A stretch of DNA of 34,535 bases from Methylobacterium tarhaniae (GTDB taxonomy: Bacteria > Pseudomonadota > Alphaproteobacteria > Rhizobiales > Beijerinckiaceae), in assembly GCF_001043955.1 (NCBI RefSeq), contig NZ_LABZ01000052.1, forward strand, positions 1-34,535, read 5' to 3'. Shown here in pieces: positions 24,026 to 31,361 of the stretch. The position numbers were made by a program, and so were the translations under genes. Every line of letters begins with the position of its first letter. Positions within the stretch are counted from its first letter, which is position 1. Below the pieces are notes generated by a model. That model was not told the DNA's origin, searched no databases, and saw nothing but the letters and a program-made list of their open reading frames with translations.

Positions 24026-24625
24026 CAGAGTATGCGCCGTGAAAGTTATCGGTATCTGAATCCGGATGCCCCATTCTGATATTTTCGCTTGCGGCCACAA
24101 TGGTATAGCTTTGCGTGCCGGCGTCTCGACTGGCAGGTTGCTTGGTCGATCGAGCCGTTGTTTGGCTGTATAGTATGGTCGAGAACGCGCCCGGCGAGCC
24201 ATGAGGCGGCCACCCGGGCGTCAAATCCTCCGGCCATTGAAGCCGACGAAAGTCGATACGCCAGAACGCAACCGATGGTAGTAACAACTGAGGTCGCGTC
24301 ATCAGGGATCCGGGGTCGATCCCAGGCCGGCCCGGGTTGTTAGGTCTAGGATTCGCCCCGTCAAGCTAGTCGATCATGCTCGATTTGATCAATGAACCTG
24401 TTGCGGCAGCCGGTTCGACCGCCATCCCGCCGGGCTCCGTCCTTCCTCTGTCTTCGCAGACGGATCGACGAGAAGAGCCGGCGTATTCGATCGACTTGCC
24501 AACAAGCCGGGCATGAAGCGTGCGGCCAAGGATGGTATCGGTCTGCGGCGCGTCAGCCGAGTTGCGGTCGTGCCGGGCTCCGTTGCCCGTTTTCGGACGG
24601 GGACGCGGCGGGAATGCTGTCGTGC
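24026..24625. other. 600-base interval between the PepSY and GGDEF-EAL genes
   Basis: No gene, RNA or repeat was recognised. The half next to the GGDEF-EAL gene (about 24030-24200) is clearly AT-richer than its surroundings and presumably holds that gene's promoter. The other half is GC-rich, and its minus-strand frames lack any domain. Confidence 0.5.
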
Positions 24626-26050
24626 TCAGGCGCGGCGACGGCGTAACCGGCGCCAGCCGAGGACAACACCGCTCGTCGAGACGATCAGGCCGAGGGCGCT
24701 GAGGGCACCGATCGCGGTCAGCCGCAAGGCCGGGTGCTGCGCCAGCGGCCCGGCATCGAGGGTATGGAGGGCATCGAACAGCCAGCGGTTCGCCCGCCCG
24801 CTGCGGTCGGTCCGCCCCAGGATCGCGCCGGTCTCGGGATCGAGATGGAACCAGGTCGCCGCCGGGTCGTCGAAGGCGAGGCGCAGGACCGGCAGGCGCG
24901 GGGCGCCGTGACGGTCGTACCAGTAGGCATCCGGCGCTTCGAGGCGGGTCGCCGACCGGAGCGCCGCCCCCGGCAGCATCGCGCCGGCGGCCGCCACGAG
25001 GGTGTCGGGAGCCAGGGCGGTGCCGCAGCACGGGGCTGCACCCTCGCGGCCGGTCGCGACCACGAGGGGCCGCCCGCCGATCCAGGTGAAATCGAGCGCG
25101 ACGCTGCCGGCCGGCGCCCGCGCGAGGTCGCCGGGGCCCGCGGGGAAGACCGGCGCCGCCTGCCCCGCATAGGCCGCCCGCATGGCGGCGTCGGGCGAAC
25201 GCGGGCCGAACCAGCCGCGGGGGTTCATCGACAGCCAGCCGCTGAGCACGAAGGTGACGACGACGAGGCCGCCCGCCACCCCGGCGAGGTGGTGCCAGGC
25301 GGCCCAGCCGCGATAGGGCGTGAGCCGGTCGCGCATCAGCCGGACGAAGCCGAGGAGGTAGCCGCTCACGCCTGCCGCCAGCGCGATGCCGGAGACCCAC
25401 AGCACCACGTCCTGCCACAGCCCCGGCCGCGCCCGGAGCGGGGTGAGATAGATCCAGTGGGTCACGGCGCCGACCCAGTTCCACACCCGCTCGGTCCGGG
25501 TGGTGTCCAGGGCGACCTCGCCCGTCGCCGCCGACAGGTAGAGCTCGGTCCCGGCCGCGTCACCCAGCGCCACGCGCCGGAACGGCCGCAGCGGGTCGTA
25601 GCGTGCCGTCACGGTCCACTGGTCGCGGGTCACCGTGCCGAGATCGGTCACGCGGTGGGCGGCCGGATGGGTGGCGGCGAGGGCCACGGCGCCCTCCGCC
25701 GTCAGGACCGGGACGGCATCGCCGGTCGCCGCCGAGAGTGCCTGCCGCCGCCCGTCGAGGCCGGTGATCCAGTAGGCGGGCTCCGCACCCCGCATCGCCA
25801 GGGTGAGGCGGGCGGGAAAGCGCGCCGCGCCCGCCCGCTCCAGCGCCTCCTGCGGCGTCACCCGCACGGATTCGAGGTCGAGCGGGGCTGAGGCCGCGCG
25901 CCGCTCCGCCTCGGTGAGGGACGGAAAGCCGACGACCAGCATCACCAGCCCGGAGGCGAACCAGGCGACGAAGAGCAGCCCGGTGCCGATGCCGAGCCAG
26001 CGGTGGCCGAGATGCAGCCACCGCTTCAGGCTTTTTCCCCACCTCGCCAT
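24626..26050 (-). CDS. PepSY-domain transmembrane protein (PiuB/iron-uptake-reductase-like)
   Basis: A 474-residue inner-membrane protein of the PepSY-associated TM family. Helix 1 (HLGHRWLGIGTGLLFVAWFA) carries the conserved His residues, followed by a periplasmic PepSY region, a helix pair (DVVLWVSGIALAAGVSGYLL and WAAWHHLAGVAGGLVVVTFV), a second periplasmic part with a CC pair (GAAPCCGTAL), and a final helix (LSALGLIVSTSGVVLGW). Relatives sit next to siderophore receptors and are thought to reduce ferric siderophores or otherwise help metal release in the periplasm. The TonB receptor stop and this start share one base (TGATG), so the two are translated together. It ends in a short arginine-rich tail. 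Confidence 0.88.
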   Translation of the reverse strand: MARWGKSLKRWLHLGHRWLGIGTGLLFVAWFASGLVMLVVGFPSLTEAERRAASAPLDLESVRVTPQEALERAGAARFPARLTLAMRGAEPAYWITGLDGRRQALSAATGDAVPVLTAEGAVALAATHPAAHRVTDLGTVTRDQWTVTARYDPLRPFRRVALGDAAGTELYLSAATGEVALDTTRTERVWNWVGAVTHWIYLTPLRARPGLWQDVVLWVSGIALAAGVSGYLLGFVRLMRDRLTPYRGWAAWHHLAGVAGGLVVVTFVLSGWLSMNPRGWFGPRSPDAAMRAAYAGQAAPVFPAGPGDLARAPAGSVALDFTWIGGRPLVVATGREGAAPCCGTALAPDTLVAAAGAMLPGAALRSATRLEAPDAYWYDRHGAPRLPVLRLAFDDPAATWFHLDPETGAILGRTDRSGRANRWLFDALHTLDAGPLAQHPALRLTAIGALSALGLIVSTSGVVLGWRRLRRRRA

Positions 26051-28188
26051 CAGAAGGTGACGTGGTAGGCGAGCTCGACCGAGCGCGGCCGGCCGAGCAG
26101 CCAGGAATTGCTGTTGCCCTCGACCGCGTAGAGCCGGTCGGTGAGGTTGTAGCCGCGCAGCGACAGGCGCGAGGTCGGCGTCACCTGCCAGTCCAGGGTG
26201 GCGTTCAGCAGCGTGTAGCTCGGTCGGCGAAACGTGTTGGCGAAGTCGCTGAAGACCGGCCCGACATCGTTGACGCCGAGCCGCGCCACCCAGCCCGGGG
26301 CGAAGGCGTAGGCTAGCCAGACATTGGTGACGCGCTGGGGCACGTCGACCGGGACGTTGCCCGCGAAGGACACCGCCGCGCCGTCGACCGTCTGCGCGAA
26401 ATTGTCGTAGCGGGCCCGCAGCAGGGCGGTGTTGGCCTCGATGCGCCACGCATCCGACAGCTGATAGGCGAAGGCGACCTCGACGCCGCGGGAGGACTGG
26501 CGGCCGACCGCGGCGACCTCCGTCGGCCGCCCGGGAATCGGGGTCAGGAGGTTGTCCTTGCGGATGTGGTAGGCCGCGAAGGTCCACTCGCCGCGCCCGT
26601 TGTCGAACAGGCCCTTGGCACCGGCCTCGATCTGCTCGCCGGTGGTGAGCGGGAACTGGGATTGCGCCGCGCTGGTGGTGATGAGGCTGCCGAGGGGGTC
26701 GGCGGCGGTGGCGACTTGCGCGTAGAGGGCGAGGTCGGGCGTCGGGGTATAGACGGCGCCGACGCGGGTGCTCACCGAGTCGAAGGTCTTCTCGAACCCG
26801 GACGCCGTCAGCGGGCGGCTCACCGCCACCCGCGGCACGTCGTAGCGAAGGCCCGTCACCAGGGCGAGCTGAGGCGTCAGTTCCAGCCGGTTCTCGGCGA
26901 AGACCGAGGCCTGGCGGGTGCGCGAGACGATGTCGGTGCGGGTGCCCGTGAGATTGATGAAGCCGCCTTGCGCGAAATTGTACGGATCGACGAAGCTCTC
27001 GCCCCCGAACGGCGCGTTGCTGTCGCGCCGGAAGGCGATGTGGTTGACGTCGAAGCCCAGAACCGTCGACGTCTTGAAGCCGAACAGGCTGCCCCGGAAC
27101 GTGGCGTCGAGGCGGTTGCCGATCTGCTCCTCGTGGTGGAAAATCTCGATGTAGTCGCTGCGCCGGATCAGCCCGGTCGCCGGCTGGTAGGTGTATTGCT
27201 CGACGTCGCGCCAGTGCCGCTCGGTCGAGAGGCGATAGGCGGTGTTGCGCAACGTGATGTCGGGGCTCGGGTTCCACTCGGCGCGCAGCTGCGTCCAGTT
27301 GTCGAACCAGGCGATCTGCGAATCCCGGATGTTGTAGTTGGTGAAGCGTAAGCGTTCGGGCACCCGGTTGCCGACGAGCGGCGAGCCCCAGTAGCGGGTC
27401 GGCTCGTTGTAGCCGAGATCGTGCGAGAGGGTGACGCTCAGGTCGGGCGCCGCCCGCCACGTCACCGCCGCCGAGAGGGCGACGTTGCGAAAATCGCCGT
27501 CGGGCTTCACCCAGCCATCGGCCCGGTTGCCGCTGAGGTTGAACCGGTAGGCCAGGTCCTCGCCGACCGGTCCGCCGGTATCGAGGGCCAGCCGCGCGAT
27601 ACCGTCGGAGCCGATCGCCGCCCGGGCCTCGCCGAGGGCCGAGAAGACCGGCTTCTTCGGCACCACGTTGATGATGCCGCCGATCGCGCCCTCGCCGTAG
27701 AGCACCGAGGCCGGGCCGCGCAGCACCTCGATCCGCTCCGCCGACCAGGTGTCGAACGGGAAGGTGACGGTGCCGACCCCGACATAGAGCCGGGTCCCGT
27801 CATAGAGCTGCTGCACCGAGCTCGGTCCGACGAAGCCCCGGCTGGCGAAGGAATGGTTGCCGTTGCCGGGCTGCGCGACGCTGGTGATGCCGACGGCGTT
27901 CTGGGTCACCGCCTCCTCGAGGGTGTTCTGGCCCCGGGCCCGGATGGTCTCGCCGCTGATGATGTCGAGGCTCGCCGGGGTTTCGAGCGGGGTGAGGCCG
28001 AGGCGGGACCCTGAGCGCGACGGCGTCGCGAGATTGAGGCCGGGGGCGGCCTCCCCCCGGCCGCGGCTGCCCGCGACGTCGATGAGGTCGAGGCCGATCT
28101 CCTCGGCGGAGGCGGGTGCGGCGGCCAGAAGCGGCGCGGCGAGCGTGGCGGCGAAGGTGGCAGATCGACGGGCGCGGAGCGCGGGCAT
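26050..28188 (-). CDS. TonB-dependent outer-membrane receptor (siderophore-receptor type)
   Basis: A 712-residue receptor. The start at 28188 gives a good signal peptide (core ATFAATLAAPLLAAAPASA). A plug domain follows (TPASLDIISGETIRARGQNT, then ERIEVLRGPASVLYGEGAIG and GGIINVVPKKP), then a 22-strand barrel ending in the aromatic C-terminus ELAYHVTF. The plug pattern is that of TonB-dependent siderophore receptors (FhuA/FpvA group), not classical BtuB. Yet a cobalamin riboswitch lies 267 bases upstream on the same strand, and a Zur-like dyad lies 52 bases upstream. The substrate may thus be a metallophore, zinc, or a corrinoid. It is co-translated with the PepSY protein. Ribosome binding site CCGGAAC is weak. 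Confidence 0.92.
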   Translation of the reverse strand: MPALRARRSATFAATLAAPLLAAAPASAEEIGLDLIDVAGSRGRGEAAPGLNLATPSRSGSRLGLTPLETPASLDIISGETIRARGQNTLEEAVTQNAVGITSVAQPGNGNHSFASRGFVGPSSVQQLYDGTRLYVGVGTVTFPFDTWSAERIEVLRGPASVLYGEGAIGGIINVVPKKPVFSALGEARAAIGSDGIARLALDTGGPVGEDLAYRFNLSGNRADGWVKPDGDFRNVALSAAVTWRAAPDLSVTLSHDLGYNEPTRYWGSPLVGNRVPERLRFTNYNIRDSQIAWFDNWTQLRAEWNPSPDITLRNTAYRLSTERHWRDVEQYTYQPATGLIRRSDYIEIFHHEEQIGNRLDATFRGSLFGFKTSTVLGFDVNHIAFRRDSNAPFGGESFVDPYNFAQGGFINLTGTRTDIVSRTRQASVFAENRLELTPQLALVTGLRYDVPRVAVSRPLTASGFEKTFDSVSTRVGAVYTPTPDLALYAQVATAADPLGSLITTSAAQSQFPLTTGEQIEAGAKGLFDNGRGEWTFAAYHIRKDNLLTPIPGRPTEVAAVGRQSSRGVEVAFAYQLSDAWRIEANTALLRARYDNFAQTVDGAAVSFAGNVPVDVPQRVTNVWLAYAFAPGWVARLGVNDVGPVFSDFANTFRRPSYTLLNATLDWQVTPTSRLSLRGYNLTDRLYAVEGNSNSWLLGRPRSVELAYHVTF

Positions 28189-28239
28189 GACGGGTTCCGG
28201 AGCAGGTTTTCGCACCGTCCGTACCCGACTCAGCCACAA

Positions 28240-28261
28240 ATGTAATGTTATAAAGTTACAT
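28240..28261 (-). promoter_or_regulatory. Zur/Fur-family-like palindrome before the TonB receptor
   Basis: A 22-base dyad with arms ATGTAA (28240-28245) and TTACAT (28256-28261) and a central TTATAA; 18 of 22 positions are symmetric. The core resembles TGTAATGTTATAACATTACA-like Zur sites that I recall for alphaproteobacteria. It is a conspicuous AT block in GC-rich DNA, 52 bases from the receptor start, consistent with a metal-repressed promoter. Other Fur-family regulators are possible. Confidence 0.5.
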
Positions 28262-28272
28262 CTGTCTCCTCC
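28256..28272 (-). other. Start-stop element (ATG-TAA) behind a strong ribosome binding site
   Basis: On the minus strand GGAGGAG (28272-28266) is followed four bases later by ATG (28261-28259) and immediately by TAA (28258-28256). The stop lies within the Zur-like dyad. It may be chance, the scar of a lost gene, or a minimal regulatory ORF in the leader RNA between riboswitch and receptor. Confidence 0.4.
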
Positions 28273-28454
28273 GGGTCGCGGCGCGGGATGCGCTGGGCGC
28301 AAACGGGCGGCGGATCGGAGGAGGGCGGCGGACATGGCGGGACGGCGCGAGGCTGTGGCACGTCACCGCGAACGACAGCGGGACGAATGCCTCTCGCATC
28401 CGCCTCGACACCCATCAGGACACCCCGCCCGACGTGCTCGCGTGTGACCACGGC

Positions 28455-28632
28455 TGACGGCAGGTCTCCTGGCTCACGGGTCAGCGCCTGCCATCGTCTT
28501 CCCAGGGACCTTTCGGGATCCCCAGTGACGTAAGGTGATGGAAGGCTCGCCGCTTACAGTTGCGGGGGCAGCCGCGGCATCGGGCTCTCGCCCTCACCGC
28601 GTTCCCTTTTGATCCCCGGAGGGAACCGTCGG
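28455..28632 (-). promoter_or_regulatory. Cobalamin (adenosylcobalamin) riboswitch
   Basis: Read on the minus strand, the ordered conserved pieces of the B12 aptamer are all present: AAAAGGGAACGCGGTGAG (from 28610), the CCCGCAACTGTAAGCGG segment (28564-28550 region), GTCACTGGGG (28529-28520) and CTGGGAAGAC forming the B12 box, and GAGCCAGGAGACCTGCC (ending 28459). GACGG (28630-28626) and CCGTC (28460-28456) close the P1 stem. In known cases the ligand represses cobalt/cobalamin uptake or synthesis genes. Downstream on the same strand is the TonB receptor, but 267 bases away, with no gene recognised between. Confidence 0.93.
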
Positions 28633-28879
28633 AAGGGAGCTTAGCGGTTCGGTTACGAGGGAGCAATGGTGGCGAGCATGGTTGCCCGTCCGTCTCTCGC
28701 GGATGAGCCCTTCCCGGCAGAGGGGAGAGGGTTTTCGCGAGGTCGCGGCCCCCCAGCTTTCTCGACCAGGCCGCGCGATCCGCATCGACGCCGCCCCGCA
28801 CCCCTGACATACAGGGCCGCGAGACGGCCCGCCTGGGCCGCGAACAAGATCTGACAAAAGCTGCCTGGGAGGTTCCCCG

Positions 28880-30094
28880 ATGTCGTTCCGCTCACGGGTT
28901 GCCGGCGCCGCCGGCCTCGCCCTGTCGCTGGCCCTGGGCACTTCCGCCCTCGCGCAGGACGCCAAGGCGCCGATCAAGATCGGGGTGCTGAGCGACATGA
29001 GCGGGCCCTTCGCCGACCAGGCCGGGACCGGCTCGGTGACGGCCGCCCAGCTCGCCGTCGAGGACTTCGCCAAGGAGGCCGGCGAGCTGAAGGTCGAGGT
29101 CGTCTCGGCCGACCACCAGAACAAGCCCGATATCGGGCTGGCCACCGCCCGCCGCTGGCTCGACCAGGAGGGCGTCTCGACCATCGTCGACCTGCCGAAC
29201 TCCGCCGTGGCTCTGGCGGTCTCCAACCTGATGCGCGAGCGCCACCGGGTGGCCCTGGCGTCGAGCGCGCTCACCTCCGACCTCACCGGCAAGGCCTGCG
29301 CGCCGACCACCGTGCAATGGGTCTCGGATACCTGGGCGCAGGGCTCGGCCACCGCGCGGGCCATCGCCGGCCGCGGCCTCAAGTCCTGGTACTTCGTCAC
29401 CGTCGACTACGCGCTGGGCCACGCGCTGGAGCGCGACGCCACCGTGGCGCTCAAGGCTGCCGGCGGCACCGTGAAGGGGTCGAGCAAGCATCCGCTCAAT
29501 GCCGGCGACTTCGCCTCGCCGCTGCTCTCGGCGCAGGGCTCGGGCGCCCAGGTGCTGGCGCTCGCCGATACGGGCGCCGACATGATCAACGCCGTCAAGC
29601 AGGCGGCGGAGTTCGGGGTGATGCCCGAGATGCGGCTCGCCGCCCTGTTCGTGCAGCTCTCGGACATCCATGCGCTCGGCCTCAAGGCGGCGCAGGGGCT
29701 CCAGCTCGCCAGCGCCTTCTACTGGGACCGCACCGACGGCACCCGTGCCTTCGCCAAGCGCTTCGGCGAGAGGATGAACGGCCGCATGCCGACCGAGAAC
29801 CATGCCGGCGTCTACTCCTCCACCCTGGCCTACCTGCGGGCGGTGCGCGACACCGGCACGATCGAGGGCGAGAAGGTCGTGGCGGCGATGCGCGAGAAGC
29901 CGATCAACGATCCGCTGTTCGGCCCCGTGACGGTGCGCCAGGACGGCCGCGCGGTGCACGACCTGTTCCTGTTCGAGGTGAAGGCGCCGGCCGACAGCAA
30001 GGGCCCGTACGACTACTACAAGCTCCTCGACACGGTGCCGGGCGACCAGGCCTTCCGGCCGATGGCCGAGGGCGGCTGCCCGCTGGTGAAGTAG
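28880..30094 (+). CDS. ABC transporter substrate-binding protein, branched-chain amino acid (LivJ/K-like) type
   Basis: A 404-residue periplasmic protein. Residues 1-25 are a Sec signal peptide ending TSALAQ. The type I periplasmic-binding fold starts at PIKIGVLSDMSGPFADQAGT and continues through VEVVSADHQNKPDIGLATAR and GVYSSTLAYLRAVRDTGTIE. This Peripla_BP_6 family binds amino acids, amides, urea or aromatic acids. No permease or ATPase gene is next to it, so it is an orphan that must use a transporter encoded elsewhere or act as a sensor. GGGAGG precedes the ATG. The 247 bases upstream, to the riboswitch, hold only a partial CT/GA-rich repeat at about 28706-28729. Confidence 0.92.
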   Translation: MSFRSRVAGAAGLALSLALGTSALAQDAKAPIKIGVLSDMSGPFADQAGTGSVTAAQLAVEDFAKEAGELKVEVVSADHQNKPDIGLATARRWLDQEGVSTIVDLPNSAVALAVSNLMRERHRVALASSALTSDLTGKACAPTTVQWVSDTWAQGSATARAIAGRGLKSWYFVTVDYALGHALERDATVALKAAGGTVKGSSKHPLNAGDFASPLLSAQGSGAQVLALADTGADMINAVKQAAEFGVMPEMRLAALFVQLSDIHALGLKAAQGLQLASAFYWDRTDGTRAFAKRFGERMNGRMPTENHAGVYSSTLAYLRAVRDTGTIEGEKVVAAMREKPINDPLFGPVTVRQDGRAVHDLFLFEVKAPADSKGPYDYYKLLDTVPGDQAFRPMAEGGCPLVK

Positions 30095-30110
30095 GCCGGA
30101 CGCCCGCATT

Positions 30111-30178
30111 CGGCGGGCGCTCGCCACCGGCGGGCGCTCGACTTCGGTGGGCGCTCGACTTCGGTGGGACTTGCCCCA
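30111..30178 (+). repeat. 17-bp tandem repeats between the SBP and reductase genes
   Basis: Units at 30111-30127, 30128-30144, 30145-30161 and a degenerate fourth at 30162-30178. The second and third differ at one base (CGGCGGGCGCTCGACTT and CGGTGGGCGCTCGACTT). The first unit's GCGGGCG pairs with CGCCCGC at 30101-30107, forming a hairpin just after the SBP stop. Confidence 0.8.
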
Positions 30179-30180
30179 GA

Positions 30181-30198
30181 TCGGGTGTCGTCACCCGA
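30181..30198 (+). promoter_or_regulatory. Leader hairpin just upstream of the reductase ribosome binding site
   Basis: TCGGGTG (30181-30187) and CACCCGA (30192-30198) form a perfect 7-bp stem with loop TCGT. The stem overlaps or abuts the GAGAGG ribosome binding site, so it could affect translation initiation. Confidence 0.4.
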
Positions 30199-30209
30199 GA
30201 GGTTCCGCC

Positions 30210-31037
30210 ATGTCCGACGCCGTCCTGACCCTGAACGACGGGAAGCGCATCCCCCAGCTCGGCTTCGGTGTGTGGCGGCTCGACAACGAGGAGGCCCCGG
30301 CGGTGGTCGGGGCCGCCCTCGAGGCCGGCTACCGCCTGATCGACACCGCGGCGATGTACGGCAACGAGGCCGGGGTCGGCCGGGCCATCGCGGCCTCCGG
30401 GGTGCCGCGCGAGGAGATCGTCGTCGCCACCAAGGTCTGGAACGACCGCCACGGCTACGACGAGACCCTGCGGGCCTGCGAGGACTCGCTCGCCCGGCTC
30501 GGCCTCGACCACGTCGATCTCTACCTCGTCCACTGGCCGGTGCCGCAGCGCGGCGCCTACCTGGACACCTGGCGGGCCCTGATGCGCCTGCGCGAGGATG
30601 GCCGCGCCCGCTCGATCGGCGTCTCGAACTTCACGGTCGAGCACCTCAAGCGCGTGATCGACGCCACCGGCTCGACGCCCTCGGTCAACCAGGTCGAGCT
30701 GCACCCGCGCTTCCAGCAGGGCGCGTTGCGCGCCTTCCACGCCGAGGCCGGCATCGTCACCGAGGCCTGGGCGCCGCTCGGCCGCGGCGGCGTGCTCGAC
30801 GATCCGGTGATCCAGGCCGTCGCCGCAAAGCACGGCCGCAGCCCGGCCCAGGTCGTCCTGCGCTGGCACCTGGACATCGGCAACGTCGCGATCCCGAAAT
30901 CGGCGACGCCGGCCCGCATCCGCGAGAACCGGGAGGTCGGAGGCTTCACCCTCGACGCCGACGACCTCGCCCGCATCGCCGCCCTCGACGATCCGGCGGG
31001 GCGGATGGGGCCGGATCCGGAAACGTTCGGCGGGTGA
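30210..31037 (+). CDS. Aldo/keto reductase (2,5-diketo-D-gluconate reductase-like)
   Basis: A 275-residue NADPH-dependent TIM-barrel oxidoreductase. The catalytic tetrad is complete: D45 and Y50 (LIDTAAMYGNE), K75 (VVATKVWND) and H108 (YLVHWPVP). Also present are the family signatures IGVSNFTVEHLKRVI, VNQVELHPRFQQ and the NADPH-binding IPKSATPARIRENREV near the C-terminus. Members reduce aldehydes, methylglyoxal or keto-sugars in the cytosol. The ATG at 30210 follows GAGAGG at good spacing; longer in-frame starts run into the tandem repeat and are unlikely. The gene appears to be transcribed on its own. Confidence 0.93.
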   Translation: MSDAVLTLNDGKRIPQLGFGVWRLDNEEAPAVVGAALEAGYRLIDTAAMYGNEAGVGRAIAASGVPREEIVVATKVWNDRHGYDETLRACEDSLARLGLDHVDLYLVHWPVPQRGAYLDTWRALMRLREDGRARSIGVSNFTVEHLKRVIDATGSTPSVNQVELHPRFQQGALRAFHAEAGIVTEAWAPLGRGGVLDDPVIQAVAAKHGRSPAQVVLRWHLDIGNVAIPKSATPARIRENREVGGFTLDADDLARIAALDDPAGRMGPDPETFGG

Positions 31038-31361
31038 GGCCGGTCGGGTGGTTCCGCGGGGGGCAGGCCATCCGGGACATGGTGTCCGGCAGCCGTGTCG
31101 CCGACGGCGGCACACGGACAATACGGATTGCCAGGGTGTGGCGTGATCCATGCTCGCAGCATGGATGCGGCAGATCGGAGATGGCATGGCTGGCATTCGT
31201 CATATGCAAAAAATTATCTAATCGTGAAGTGGATTTTCCCAAATATGGAATATTGATTTCCAAATCGATGATTCGACAATGTTTACATTTTTTTAATTTA
31301 GATCTATCTTTATTGAATGAGCTGTGATTTTGTGCGCGGCCGTGCCTAGGGGTGCCGTCAC
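31038..31361. other. Interval turning from GC-rich to strongly AT-rich
   Basis: No gene was found. A perfect 9-bp hairpin, ATCCATGCT (31146-31154) with AGCATGGAT (31158-31166), loop CGC, may mark the end of the reductase transcript. From about 31190 to 31330 the DNA is extremely AT-rich for this genome (runs of A and T, AAATATGGAATATTG) and contains the promoter of the protease gene. The sharp change in composition suggests acquired DNA. Confidence 0.7.
31282..31310 (+). promoter_or_regulatory. Sigma-70-like promoter for the protease pair
   Basis: TTTACA (31282-31287; five of six match TTGACA) and TATCTT (31305-31310; four of six match TATAAT) are separated by exactly 17 bases. Transcription would start near 31317, about 45 bases before the protease ATG. 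Confidence 0.6.

Noticed and set aside
24400..24430. GGTTCGA-like string considered as a tRNA T-loop
   Set aside because: No acceptor, D or anticodon stems can be built around it.
24626..27460. A 944-codon frame that would fuse TonB receptor sequence to the PepSY protein
   Set aside because: Its first half is a shadow of the receptor in another frame; the PepSY protein starts at 26050, overlapping the receptor stop.
28332..28454. Possible end of a plus-strand gene (...DTHQDTPPDVLACDHG) between receptor and riboswitch
   Set aside because: No start, ribosome binding site or family match could be found; it is too short to separate from chance.
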